Notes under the pieces: generated by a model
What the model was told of the DNA's origin: nothing
Database searches by the model: none
What the model saw: the letters and a program-made list of their open reading frames with translations, nothing else
Part shown: piece after piece, positions 1 through 8,311 of the stretch
Position numbering within the stretch: the stretch's first letter is position 1
Layout: every line of letters begins with the position of its first letter
Assembly (NCBI RefSeq): GCF_003479405.1
Contig: NZ_QUHB01000002.1
Location: 124,001-188,000 of the forward strand
DNA: 64,000 nucleotides
Direction: 5' to 3'
DNA from: Eubacterium sp. AF16-48
GTDB lineage: Bacteria > Bacillota > Clostridia > Lachnospirales > Lachnospiraceae
Made by a program: the position numbers and the translations under genes

Positions 1-2
1 TG

Positions 3-242
3 ATTCTGATTCCTTATGAAGAGGCTGAAAATATGGATATTACAAGGGATATAGTTTCAAAAATAAAAAAAGGCATGTCTGTTGGAATTTTCATAGGACC
101 TGAAGGAGGGTTCGCACTGGAAGAGGTTTTAGAGGCAGCAGAATATGGTGCAAAGCAAATAACTCTTGGAAAAAGAATTTTAAGAACGGAAACAGCCGGT
201 ATGACAATTATGTCGGTAATAATGTATTTGACGGAAGAATAG
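3..242 (+). CDS. rsmE: 16S rRNA (uracil-N3)-methyltransferase RsmE, C-terminal part
   Basis: This is the end of a gene that begins before the window; the frame is open from base 3. The visible 79 residues carry the SPOUT-fold signature of RsmE: LIPYE near the start, then IGPEGG, then LGKRILRTETA, which forms part of the knotted SAM-binding site. RsmE methylates U1498 of 16S rRNA. The stop lies 13 bases before the next gene, so it is probably cotranscribed with the cysteine desulfurase and thiI. Identification is firm because the two motifs are family-specific. Confidence 0.93.
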   Translation: MLIPYEEAENMDITRDIVSKIKKGMSVGIFIGPEGGFALEEVLEAAEYGAKQITLGKRILRTETAGMTIMSVIMYLTEE

Positions 243-255
243 TGAGGAAACACAA

Positions 256-1410
256 ATGGAAGCGTATTTCGACAATTCAGCTACTACTAAAGTAACTGAA
301 AATGTAAAAAATATAGTTGTAGATGCAATGACAAAGGATTATGGAAATCCATCTTCTATGCATATGATAGGCGTAGAGGCAGAAAAATATATAAAGGATG
401 CTAAAGACTGTATTGCTGATATTTTAAAGGTAGATAGCAAGGAAATATATTTTACATCCGGTGGAACAGAATCCAATAATATGGCAATAATAGGTTCTGT
501 TGAGGCAAATAAAAGAAGTGGAAATAAGGTAATTACCACAAAGGTAGAACATTCTTCCGTGGCAAATCCAATGAAGTATTTAGAAAAAATGGGATATAAC
601 GTAGTATACCTTCCTGTGGATGAATACGGCGTGGTGGATTTAGAGGCACTAAAAAAAGAGATGAGTGAAGACACAATATTAGTGTCAATAATGTATGTAA
701 ATAACGAAGTTGGTGCCATAATGCCAATTCACGAAATAGGAAAATATATAAAAACAGTAAATCCAAAGGTGGTTTATCATGTGGATGCCATTCAGGCCTT
801 TGGCAAAATGGAAATTAGACCTAAAAAGGACAACATTGATATTTTAACCGTTAGCGGACATAAGATACATGGACCTAAAGGAAGCGGTTTTATTTATATA
901 AAGAAAAATACTAAAATCAATCCTATAATTTTAGGAGGGGGGCAGCAGGAAGGCATGCGTTCAGGAACGGAAAATGTTCCGGGAATTGCAGGAATAGGTT
1001 TAGCGGCAAAGGAATGTTATGATAATTTAGAAGAAAACGTAAAAATCATGACAGACTTAAAAGACTATCTTATTGATAAATTAAGCGGCATAGAAGGTGT
1101 TACAATAAACAGCAGAAAGGGAGATAAAGGTGCTCCCCATATTGTAAGTGCAAGCTTTTCAGGGGTAAGAAGTGAGGTATTGTTACACGCTCTTGAAGAT
1201 AAGGGAATATATGTGTCAGCAGGAAGTGCCTGTTCATCTAACAGACCTGCCGTAAGTGAAACATTAAAGGCAATGAAGGTAGATAAGGATTTGTTAGGTT
1301 CCACCATAAGATTTAGTTTTTGCAGATTTAACACAAAGGAAGAAGTAGATTATGCAGTGGAAGAAATAACAAAGCTTCTTCCGGTTTTAAGAAAATATGT
1401 AAGGAGATAA
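256..1410 (+). CDS. Cysteine desulfurase (NifS/IscS-like, class V aminotransferase fold)
   Basis: 384 residues, usual length for the family. It converts cysteine to alanine and carries persulfide sulfur on an active-site Cys. Visible motifs are the PLP-binding Lys in SGHKIHGPKG (around residue 200) and the catalytic Cys in SAGSACSS (around residue 325). ATG 256 follows a GAGGAAA ribosome site. thiI starts five bases after the stop. In Bacillus the NifZ desulfurase sits beside ThiI and supplies its sulfur, so this copy is probably dedicated to tRNA 4-thiouridine synthesis rather than general Fe-S assembly. The partner assignment is inference from adjacency. Confidence 0.95.
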   Translation: MEAYFDNSATTKVTENVKNIVVDAMTKDYGNPSSMHMIGVEAEKYIKDAKDCIADILKVDSKEIYFTSGGTESNNMAIIGSVEANKRSGNKVITTKVEHSSVANPMKYLEKMGYNVVYLPVDEYGVVDLEALKKEMSEDTILVSIMYVNNEVGAIMPIHEIGKYIKTVNPKVVYHVDAIQAFGKMEIRPKKDNIDILTVSGHKIHGPKGSGFIYIKKNTKINPIILGGGQQEGMRSGTENVPGIAGIGLAAKECYDNLEENVKIMTDLKDYLIDKLSGIEGVTINSRKGDKGAPHIVSASFSGVRSEVLLHALEDKGIYVSAGSACSSNRPAVSETLKAMKVDKDLLGSTIRFSFCRFNTKEEVDYAVEEITKLLPVLRKYVRR

Positions 1411-1415
1411 AGGAA

Positions 1416-2597
1416 ATGTTTAAATCATTTTTAATAAAGTATGCGGAAATCGGGGTAAAGGGAAAAAACAGATTTTTGTTTGAAGATGCTTTAGTTGACA
1501 ATGCAAGAAGGGCATTAGATAAAGTTGACGGTGATTTCAAGGTCACAAAGGAATATGGAAGAATATATGCAACAGCTGAAAACGACTATGATTTTGATGA
1601 AGTTGTTGATGCTCTTAAGCACGTATTTGGTATTGTGGGAATTTGTCCTATGGTACAAATTGAAGATAACGGATTTGAGGATTTAGCAAATCAGGTTATA
1701 AAATATATTGATGAAAATTATGAGGATAAGAATTTTACATTTAAGGTTATGGCAAGACGTGCCAGAAAAAATTACCCTATGGAGTCAATGGAAATTAATG
1801 CGGAAATGGGAGGAAGAATTCTAGGGGCATTTCCTGAAACAAAGGTTGACGTTCATAACCCTGATGTGATTTTAACCATTGAAATTAGAAATCATATAAA
1901 TATTTATTCAAAAATAATTCCGGGACCGGGAGGAATGCCGGTAGGAACAGCAGGAAAGGCAATGCTTTTGTTGTCAGGAGGAATTGACAGCCCGGTAGCA
2001 GGATGGATGACTGCAAAGCGTGGTGTAGTAGTGGATGCAGTATACTTCCATGCACCTCCATACACATCTGAAAGAGCAAAACAGAAGGTAGTGGATTTGG
2101 CAAAAATCGTATCTGAATATTCAGGACCAATGAAGTTATATGTAGTTAATTTTACAGATATTCAGATGTATATATATGATAAATGCCCTCACGATGAACT
2201 GACTATTATTATGAGAAGATATATGATGAGAATAGCTGAATATTTTGCAAAGGAAGAAGGAGCACAGGCATTAATTACCGGTGAGTCGATAGGACAGGTG
2301 GCAAGCCAGACCATGCAAAGTCTTGCAGCAACAAATGAGGTATGTACACTTCCGGTATTCAGACCTGTAATAGCTTTTGATAAACAGGAAATAGTAGATG
2401 TATCATTAAAGATTGGAAGCTATGAAACATCAATACTTCCATATGAGGATTGCTGCACAACTTTTGTGGCAAAACATCCGGTTACAAAACCTAATATTAA
2501 TGTAATTAAAAATTCAGAAACTCATTTAGCTGAGGAAATAGACAGAATGTTTAAGGAAGCAATTGACACAGTAGAAGTAATAGAAATTAACAACTAA
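1416..2597 (+). CDS. thiI: tRNA 4-thiouridine synthetase ThiI
   Basis: 393 residues: an N-terminal ferredoxin-like/THUMP region (about 1-165) that binds tRNA, then a PP-loop ATPase with LLLSGGIDSPVA near residue 185 that adenylates U8. There is no C-terminal rhodanese domain, as in Bacillus ThiI, so sulfur must come from the neighbouring desulfurase. A conserved Cys pair lies near residue 345 (EDCCTTF). It ends in front of a hairpin terminator shared with the convergent HPr-like gene. The product s4U8 is a near-UV sensor in tRNA. Confidence 0.96.
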   Translation: MFKSFLIKYAEIGVKGKNRFLFEDALVDNARRALDKVDGDFKVTKEYGRIYATAENDYDFDEVVDALKHVFGIVGICPMVQIEDNGFEDLANQVIKYIDENYEDKNFTFKVMARRARKNYPMESMEINAEMGGRILGAFPETKVDVHNPDVILTIEIRNHINIYSKIIPGPGGMPVGTAGKAMLLLSGGIDSPVAGWMTAKRGVVVDAVYFHAPPYTSERAKQKVVDLAKIVSEYSGPMKLYVVNFTDIQMYIYDKCPHDELTIIMRRYMMRIAEYFAKEEGAQALITGESIGQVASQTMQSLAATNEVCTLPVFRPVIAFDKQEIVDVSLKIGSYETSILPYEDCCTTFVAKHPVTKPNINVIKNSETHLAEEIDRMFKEAIDTVEVIEINN

Positions 2598-2613
2598 AAA
2601 AAGACACAAAAAA

Positions 2614-2643
2614 AGTGGCTGACTAAAAAATTAGCCGGCCACT
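2614..2643. terminator. Bidirectional intrinsic terminator between thiI and the HPr-like gene
   Basis: AGTGGC pairs with GCCACT, enclosing TGA-CTAA / TTAG-CCG around an AAAA loop. The U-tract is much better on the - strand (the + strand has a run of A just before the stem), so it mainly ends the convergent HPr-like gene, but it can also stop thiI transcription. Confidence 0.8.
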
Positions 2644-2649
2644 TAGGCT

Positions 2650-2877
2650 TTATTCGTATTTTTTAAGAACTTCAAGGATTTCATCAAGATTGTCCTCGTT
2701 ATGTATATTTAAATCAATTGGTTTTGACAAATCAAGACTGAAGATGCCCATAATAGATTTTGCATCTATAACATAACGTCCTGAAACCAAGTCGAAGTCG
2801 TTATCAAATTTTGTGATATCATTTACAAATGATTTAACCTTATCGATAGAGCCTAAATTAATAGTAACTGTTTTCAT
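2650..2877 (-). CDS. Degenerate HPr-family protein lacking the active-site histidine
   Basis: 75 residues, slightly shorter than HPr (85-88). The second half matches HPr well: KFDNDFDLVSGRYVIDAKSIMG includes the Ser46-equivalent regulatory SIMG motif. The first half lacks the GLHARPA loop, so the phospho-accepting His15 is absent and PTS phosphorelay is not possible. Lachnospiraceae often carry such a stand-alone HPr-like gene. A role as a regulatory target of HPr kinase is possible but unproven. It is monocistronic, has a GAGAGGTGTAC ribosome site before its ATG, and ends in a strong terminator. Confidence 0.75.
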   Translation of the reverse strand: MKTVTINLGSIDKVKSFVNDITKFDNDFDLVSGRYVIDAKSIMGIFSLDLSKPIDLNIHNEDNLDEILEVLKKYE

Positions 2878-3055
2878 ATTTGTACACCTCTCTTTTTTTT
2901 ATCTCTTTCCTTTACATAATAGCACGGATTTAACATTTGTTCAATGAGAACAAATAACAAAATTACAATTAAATATAGGTTAAATTAGTGTAAATTTGTA
3001 TAAGGTGCAGAGGCTTTAAAAAGAAAGGTTTAAAATAAAATATTTGGAGATTAGA

Positions 3056-4363
3056 ATGAGAAAGGTAGCATTACACAACTTAGGATGTAAGGTAAATTCT
3101 TATGAAACAGAGGCAATGTCCCAGCTCCTTGCAAATGCAGGGTATGAGATAGTTTCTTTTTCTGAGAAAGCCGACGTATATATAGTAAATACATGTTCTG
3201 TAACTAATATGGCTGACAGAAAATCAAGACAAATGCTTCATAAGGCAAAGAAAATGAATGAAGGTGCCATTGTGGTGGCAACAGGCTGCTATGTGCAGAC
3301 AGCCTCTGAGAAAATTGCAGAGGATTTGTCCATAGACATAATTGTGGGAAATAACAAAAAGAAAGAAATTGTGGAAATATTACAGGAATATTTTAAGGAA
3401 CACAAAAAGAATTATATTATTGACATAAATAAGACTGATGAATATGAGGACTTGGAAATTGCCACTGTTACGGAGCATACCAGGGCTCATTTAAAAATTC
3501 AGGACGGATGCAACAATTTCTGTTCATACTGCATTATTCCTTATGCCAGAGGGCGAATAAGAAGCAGAAAAATGGATAGTATAAAAGATGAATTGGAAAG
3601 ATTGGCAAATAACGGATTTAAGGAAGTTGTGTTTACGGGAATTAACTTAAGTTGTTATGACGATAATGGAAAGAAATTAATAGATGTAATAGAATTAGCT
3701 GAAAATACAGAAGGAATTGAACGTATAAGATTAGGCTCCCTTGACCCGGAAGTGGTAACGGAGGAATTTGCCCACAGATTATCAAAAGTTACAAAAATCT
3801 GTCCTCATTTCCATTTGTCCATGCAAAGCGGATGCGATACAACGTTAAAAGCCATGAACAGACATTACACATCAGAAGAATATTATAACAAATGCATGCT
3901 TCTCAGGGAGAAATTTATAAATCCCGCATTTACCACAGACGTAATTGTTGGGTTCCCGCAGGAAAGTGATGAAGACTATGCAACAACAAGAGAGTTTGTA
4001 AAAAAAGTAGGGTTTTCAGAGCTTCATGTGTTTAAATATTCAAGAAGAGACGGAACTGTTGCGGCAAAAATGATAGGACAGGTAGATGAAACCATAAAAT
4101 CAAAGAGAAGCGAAGATTTGATTTCAGTGGGAGAATCTTTAAAAGAAAACTACAGAAAAGAAAAAATTGGGGAAAAAGTATCGGTGCTTTTTGAGGAGGA
4201 AAAGGAAATAAATGGAATAAAATATCAGGTAGGTCACACTAAAGAATACATAGAGGTGGCTGTGGAAACTAAGGAAAATCTGGCAGGAAAAATAGAAGAA
4301 GTTTTCCTTAAAGACTTTATTGATAATGAAATAATGCTTGCCACTAGGAAAGTTTTATATTAA
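3056..4363 (+). CDS. mtaB: tRNA (t6A37) methylthiotransferase MtaB
   Basis: Radical-SAM methylthiotransferase that makes ms2t6A37 in tRNAs reading ANN codons. Domains in order: UPF0004 N-terminal domain with its three Cys (LGCKVNSYE, NTCSVT, TGCYVQ), the radical-SAM core with CNNFCSYC near residue 150, and a C-terminal TRAM region. The start is set at ATG 3056 because GGAG at 3046-3049 stands 6 bases before it; an in-frame TTG at 3044 overlaps that site and would be a worse choice. 435 residues, typical of the MtaB rather than the MiaB subgroup (LGCKVN rather than YGCQMN). Confidence 0.93.
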   Translation: MRKVALHNLGCKVNSYETEAMSQLLANAGYEIVSFSEKADVYIVNTCSVTNMADRKSRQMLHKAKKMNEGAIVVATGCYVQTASEKIAEDLSIDIIVGNNKKKEIVEILQEYFKEHKKNYIIDINKTDEYEDLEIATVTEHTRAHLKIQDGCNNFCSYCIIPYARGRIRSRKMDSIKDELERLANNGFKEVVFTGINLSCYDDNGKKLIDVIELAENTEGIERIRLGSLDPEVVTEEFAHRLSKVTKICPHFHLSMQSGCDTTLKAMNRHYTSEEYYNKCMLLREKFINPAFTTDVIVGFPQESDEDYATTREFVKKVGFSELHVFKYSRRDGTVAAKMIGQVDETIKSKRSEDLISVGESLKENYRKEKIGEKVSVLFEEEKEINGIKYQVGHTKEYIEVAVETKENLAGKIEEVFLKDFIDNEIMLATRKVLY

Positions 4364-4409
4364 AATTATAATATACTGCCATTAAAAGGCAAAAAAAGGA
4401 CGTGATAAG

Positions 4410-4670
4410 ATGAGCAATTTAGGCAATACACAGTTTTTTAGAGTTCAGCCTGAAACTAAGTTAGGCGTGGAAGAGATTTTCGAAAAGGTATATGAGGCAT
4501 TAGCTGAGAAAGGATATAATCCGGTAAACCAGATAGTGGGTTATATTATGTCCGGAGATCCGACTTATATTACAAGTTACAAAAATGCAAGAAGTCTTAT
4601 TATGAAAGTCGAGCGGGATGAGCTCATAGAAGAGGCTGTAAAATATTACATTAATAATAAATTAAAATAA
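4410..4670 (+). CDS. IreB-family regulatory phosphoprotein (DUF965)
   Basis: 86 residues with the conserved core YEALAEKGYNPVNQIVGYIMSGDP of the DUF965 family and an ERDELIEEAV tail. In Enterococcus, IreB is a substrate of the PASTA kinase IreK and modulates intrinsic cephalosporin resistance; in Bacillus the homologue is YrzL. A ribosome site AAAGGACGTG precedes ATG 4410. It stands immediately upstream of ruvX, the same neighbour as in Bacillus, which supports the call. Function in this organism is inferred only. Confidence 0.9.
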   Translation: MSNLGNTQFFRVQPETKLGVEEIFEKVYEALAEKGYNPVNQIVGYIMSGDPTYITSYKNARSLIMKVERDELIEEAVKYYINNKLK

Positions 4671-4751
4671 CTGCGTTGAAAAAAATGTAGCTTTAGTAGC
4701 TATGCTCTTTTTTAGGTAAAGTGCGTAAAATAAAAGATTAAGGGTTAAACT

Positions 4752-5171
4752 ATGAGAATAATGGGATTAGATTTCGGTTCAAAAACAGTGGGAGTGGCTG
4801 TAAGTGACGAGTTAGGTCTTACTGCTACGGGAATTGAAATAGTCAGAAGAGATTCGCCAAATAAGTTAAGGAAGACTTTGGCAAGAATTGAAGCACTTAT
4901 TAATGAATATAATGTTTATAAAATCGTGTTGGGTTACCCGGTTATGCTAGACGGCAGCGAGGGAGAAAGAGTGGAGAAAACAAAAGAGTTTGCAACTATG
5001 TTACACAGAAGGACTAACCTTGAAATAATATTTCAGGACGAAAGGCTTACCACGGTGGAAGCCTATGAGATTATGGACTTAGCAGGTATTAAAAGGGGAG
5101 ACAGATATAAATATGTTGACCAGGTTGCAGCACAGGTTATTTTAGAGGATTATTTAAACAGCAATAATTAG
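4752..5171 (+). CDS. ruvX: RuvX/YqgF, putative Holliday-junction resolvase or pre-16S rRNA nuclease
   Basis: 139 residues, full length. The RNase-H-like fold is shown by LDFGSKTVGVAVSD at the N-terminus (first catalytic Asp), DERLTTVEA near residue 97 and the final Asp in YVDQVAAQVILEDYL. The family was described as a Holliday-junction resolvase and in E. coli as a nuclease that matures the 16S rRNA 5' end. It lies in the conserved ireB-ruvX-DUF1292 order. Confidence 0.93.
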   Translation: MRIMGLDFGSKTVGVAVSDELGLTATGIEIVRRDSPNKLRKTLARIEALINEYNVYKIVLGYPVMLDGSEGERVEKTKEFATMLHRRTNLEIIFQDERLTTVEAYEIMDLAGIKRGDRYKYVDQVAAQVILEDYLNSNN

Positions 5172-5221
5172 TTTTAGTTTAAATCAGTTTTAAGGAAAAA
5201 TAGTTAGAGGTATTTTATTTA

Positions 5222-5488
5222 ATGGAAGAAAAGATTGTTTTTATTGATGAAGACGGAAATGAAGTAGAAATGTATGTGGTTGAGGAAACCAGAATTAATA
5301 ATGTTAATTATCTTCTTGTTACGGAAGACGAGGGAGACGAAGAAGAGGCTGAGGCTTATATCTTAAAGGATGTATCAAAGGAAGAAGATGAAGAGGCAGT
5401 TTATGAAATGGTAGTTGAAGATTCGGAAATAGACTACATAGGAAAAGTATTTTCTGAACTGTTAGAGGACATAGATATTTCAAAATAG
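5222..5488 (+). CDS. DUF1292 (YrzB-like) acidic protein
   Basis: 88 residues, very acidic, beginning KIVFIDEDGNEVEM, the hallmark of DUF1292. It ends YIGKVFSELLEDI, also conserved. The middle contains an unusually long Glu/Asp run (DEGDEEEAEA, EEDEE). Biochemical function is unknown. Position next to ruvX and near MltG is the same as for B. subtilis yrzB, which supports orthology. Confidence 0.85.
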   Translation: MEEKIVFIDEDGNEVEMYVVEETRINNVNYLLVTEDEGDEEEAEAYILKDVSKEEDEEAVYEMVVEDSEIDYIGKVFSELLEDIDISK

Positions 5489-5538
5489 GATATTTATTAG
5501 AAGGGTAAATTTGAGATAATAAGGAGAAAAAATAATAG

Positions 5539-7200
5539 ATGAGTGAAAATTCAAATATAAAAATTATTCCACTGGGAGGTCTTGAACAGATAGGAATGAA
5601 CATGACTGCCTTTGAGTACAATGGCAGTATTATTGTTGTGGATTGCGGTTTGTCATTTCCTGATGACGATATGTTGGGAATTGACTGTGTAATTCCAGAC
5701 ATTACTTACTTAAGAGAAAATATTGATAAGGTTAAGGGTTTTGTAATAACCCATGGACATGAAGACCACATTGGAGCATTACCATATGTATTAAAGGAAA
5801 TTAATGTTCCTGTATATGGAACAAAGCTTACCATAGGAATTATTGAAGGAAAATTAGAAGAGCATGAGCTCCTTGATGTAGTTAAGAGAAAAGTTGTAAA
5901 ATTCGGACAAAGTATACATTTAGGAGGTTTCAGAATAGAATTTATCAGAACAAACCATAGTATAGCAGATGCAGCAGCATTGGCTATTCATACGCCGGTA
6001 GGGGTTATTGTACACACCGGAGACTTTAAGGTTGATTATACACCTGTATTTGGTGATGCCATAAATCTTGCGAGATTTAGTGAACTGGGAAAACGTGGAG
6101 TTTTGGCACTTATGTGTGACAGCACTAATGTTTTACGTCCGGGCTTTACACCGTCAGAGAGAAAAGTAGGAAAAACATTTGATCATATTTTCGCAGAACA
6201 CACTAAAAACAGAATTATTATTGCTACATTTGCATCTAATGTGGACAGAGTGCAGCAGATTATAAATACGGCATGCAGATATAACAGAAAAGTTATTGTT
6301 GAAGGAAGAAGTATGGTAAATATTATTTCCGTAGCAAGGGAAATGGAATATTTAAAGATTCCTGACAATACACTAATCAGTATAGAAGAAATGGAAAATT
6401 ACACTGATGACCAGTTAGTTCTTATCACTACAGGAAGTCAAGGTGAGTCCATGGCAGCTCTGTCACGTATGGCAGCATCTCTTCACAGAAAGGTGCGTAT
6501 TAAACCAAATGATACCATAGTATTTAGTTCAACACCTATTCCGGGAAATGAAAAAGCCGTATCAAAGGTTATGAATGAATTATACCAGCAGGGAGCAGAC
6601 GTTATTTTTCAGGACACCCATGTTTCAGGTCATGCATGCCAGGAAGAAATTAAGCTTATGTATGCTTTGATTAAGCCTAAGTATGCCATTCCGGTGCATG
6701 GTGAATATCAGCACTTAAGACAGCACGGACGTTTGGCACAGGATATGGGAATACCAAAGGAAAATGTGTTTATTATGGAATCCGGTGATGTTTTAAGCAT
6801 TGGTAAGGATAGTGCAGGCATTACAGGAAGAGTTCCGGCAGGTTCCGTGTTAGTTGACGGATTAGGAGTAGGTGACGTTGGAAATATTGTTCTTCGTGAC
6901 AGACAAAACCTTGCAGAAAACGGAATAATAATAGTTGTTCTTACACTGGAAAAATATTCAAATCAGATTCTTGCAGGACCTGATATTGTAACCCGTGGAT
7001 TTGTTTATGTAAGAGAATCTGAAAACCTTATTGAAAATGCAAAGGAAGTAGTAACACAGGCACTTTTGGAATGTCTTGAAGGCAGAAATGTGGACTGGGG
7101 AAAAATCAAAATGGTTGTTAAAGACAGTCTTGGAGAATATTTGTGGAAGACCATGAGAAGAAGTCCAATGATTCTGCCAATTATAATGGAAGTTGAATAG
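5539..7200 (+). CDS. rnj: Ribonuclease J
   Basis: 553 residues, the normal length. Metallo-beta-lactamase/beta-CASP ribonuclease with endonuclease and 5'-3' exonuclease activity, central to mRNA decay and rRNA maturation in Firmicutes. Zinc ligands are visible in THGHEDHIGALP (residues 72-83), NHSIAD, and HTGDFK; the beta-CASP part includes CDSTNVLRPG and the C-terminal dimerisation domain ends EYLWKTMRRSPMILP. Start ATG 5539 has AAGGAGAAAAAATAAT upstream. It sits inside what is otherwise a Bacillus-like yrz/yrr cluster, between the DUF1292 and MltG-like genes. Confidence 0.95.
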   Translation: MSENSNIKIIPLGGLEQIGMNMTAFEYNGSIIVVDCGLSFPDDDMLGIDCVIPDITYLRENIDKVKGFVITHGHEDHIGALPYVLKEINVPVYGTKLTIGIIEGKLEEHELLDVVKRKVVKFGQSIHLGGFRIEFIRTNHSIADAAALAIHTPVGVIVHTGDFKVDYTPVFGDAINLARFSELGKRGVLALMCDSTNVLRPGFTPSERKVGKTFDHIFAEHTKNRIIIATFASNVDRVQQIINTACRYNRKVIVEGRSMVNIISVAREMEYLKIPDNTLISIEEMENYTDDQLVLITTGSQGESMAALSRMAASLHRKVRIKPNDTIVFSSTPIPGNEKAVSKVMNELYQQGADVIFQDTHVSGHACQEEIKLMYALIKPKYAIPVHGEYQHLRQHGRLAQDMGIPKENVFIMESGDVLSIGKDSAGITGRVPAGSVLVDGLGVGDVGNIVLRDRQNLAENGIIIVVLTLEKYSNQILAGPDIVTRGFVYVRESENLIENAKEVVTQALLECLEGRNVDWGKIKMVVKDSLGEYLWKTMRRSPMILPIIMEVE

Positions 7201-7212
7201 TCAGGAGTTTAT

Positions 7213-7623
7213 ATGAATAATAGGAAAACTTCACAGGGCTTTGCCAATGTATCAATAAAGATGCTTAAATATATTGTAATGGTTATTATAATTGTGGTAT
7301 GTGCCACAGCAGCCTTTAATTTTGGCTCAAAGATATTTAATAGCAATGGTGTTGAGGAAGAGCCGGGAACGGACATGACCTTTACTGTTGACAAAGGCAC
7401 AACCATAAAGCAGTTTGGCAAAACCTTGGAAGAATATGGAGTAATAGAAGATGCAAATGCTTTTGTGGTACAGTCATATATTTATACTGTAAAAACCATA
7501 AAGCCCGGAACCTATACCTTTAACACTTCATGGACAGGGGAAGAAATTTTTAAAACCATAAGCGCAGGTCCGGAAGAGAATAAAAAGGAAAATACAACTG
7601 AACAAGGGGAAGATGCACAGTAA
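7213..7623 (+). CDS. Short MltG/YceG-like membrane protein without the catalytic domain
   Basis: 136 residues: one N-terminal membrane segment (about 18-40, a run of Ile/Val), then an extracytoplasmic LysM-like YceG domain with FTVDKGTTIKQFGKTLEEYGVI and IKPGTYTF, then a Glu/Lys/Asn-rich tail. Full MltG proteins are about 330-370 residues and carry a catalytic Glu in the later transglycosylase domain; that part is missing here and the stop is followed at once by trmR, so this is a natural short form rather than a truncation by insertion. It occupies the mltG (yrrL) position. It may bind or scaffold peptidoglycan enzymes; that is inference. Confidence 0.7.
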   Translation: MNNRKTSQGFANVSIKMLKYIVMVIIIVVCATAAFNFGSKIFNSNGVEEEPGTDMTFTVDKGTTIKQFGKTLEEYGVIEDANAFVVQSYIYTVKTIKPGTYTFNTSWTGEEIFKTISAGPEENKKENTTEQGEDAQ

Positions 7624-7647
7624 TTGCCCTGTATTATGGAGGATAAT

Positions 7648-8292
7648 ATGATAGTAAACGAAAGGATAGTATCATATATACATTCATTAGAAAAAACAAA
7701 CAGCGAAGTTTTGGAAAAAATTGAAGAACAGGCACATATTGATAACGTACCTATTATAAGAAAGGAAATGGAAAGCTTTCTAAGGGTAATGTTATACATT
7801 AAAAAGCCGAAAAGAATATTAGAGCTGGGTACCGCAGTAGGGTACTCAGCCATTTTAATGAGTGAATGTATAGATGAAGACGGGAAAATTACCACAATTG
7901 AAAATTATGAAAAAAGAATTGTGGAGGCTAAAAAAAATATAGAATTGTCAGGAAAAGGACAGATTATTGAACTTCTTGAAGGCGATGCCACAGAGGTTAT
8001 GAAGACTCTTCCGTCACAACAGTTTGACTTTGTATTTATGGATGCAGCAAAGGCGCAGTACATTTACTTTTTGCCGGAGGTTTTGCGTCTGATGAAAAAA
8101 GGAGCAGTTCTCATTACAGATAATGTATTGCAGGAAGGAGACCTTATTGAGTCAAGATTTGTGGTGGAAAGAAGAGACAGAACCATTCATAAAAGAATGA
8201 GGGAATACTTAGAAGTAGTAAAAAATCATGAGGAATTAGAGACAAGTATTGTCCCAATAGGTGATGGAATAACAATATCTGTTAAAAAATAG
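7648..8292 (+). CDS. trmR: tRNA 5-hydroxyuridine methyltransferase TrmR
   Basis: Class I SAM-dependent O-methyltransferase of the COMT-like type, 214 residues. Motif I is LELGTAVGYSAI, followed by VFMDAAKAQY and LITDNVLQEG, typical of this family. Start is ATG 7648, six bases after GGAGG; an in-frame TTG at 7624 has no ribosome site. In Bacillus, TrmR (YrrM) converts ho5U34 to mo5U34 in tRNA, and the next gene encodes the U32 protein that makes ho5U. The same adjacency here strongly supports that role. Confidence 0.85.
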   Translation: MIVNERIVSYIHSLEKTNSEVLEKIEEQAHIDNVPIIRKEMESFLRVMLYIKKPKRILELGTAVGYSAILMSECIDEDGKITTIENYEKRIVEAKKNIELSGKGQIIELLEGDATEVMKTLPSQQFDFVFMDAAKAQYIYFLPEVLRLMKKGAVLITDNVLQEGDLIESRFVVERRDRTIHKRMREYLEVVKNHEELETSIVPIGDGITISVKK

Positions 8293-8311
8293 AAGACAGG
8301 AGTGTTTTAAT

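Noticed and set aside
339..719. Long - strand reading frame inside the cysteine desulfurase gene
   Set aside because: It is antisense to a well-supported gene, has no ribosome site and its translation is hydrophobic/Ser-rich nonsense.
4671..4751. Possible terminator TAGCT-TTAGT-AGCTA followed by TTTTTT between ireB and ruvX
   Set aside because: The stem is only five A/T-rich pairs and the flanking genes are normally cotranscribed; too weak to annotate.
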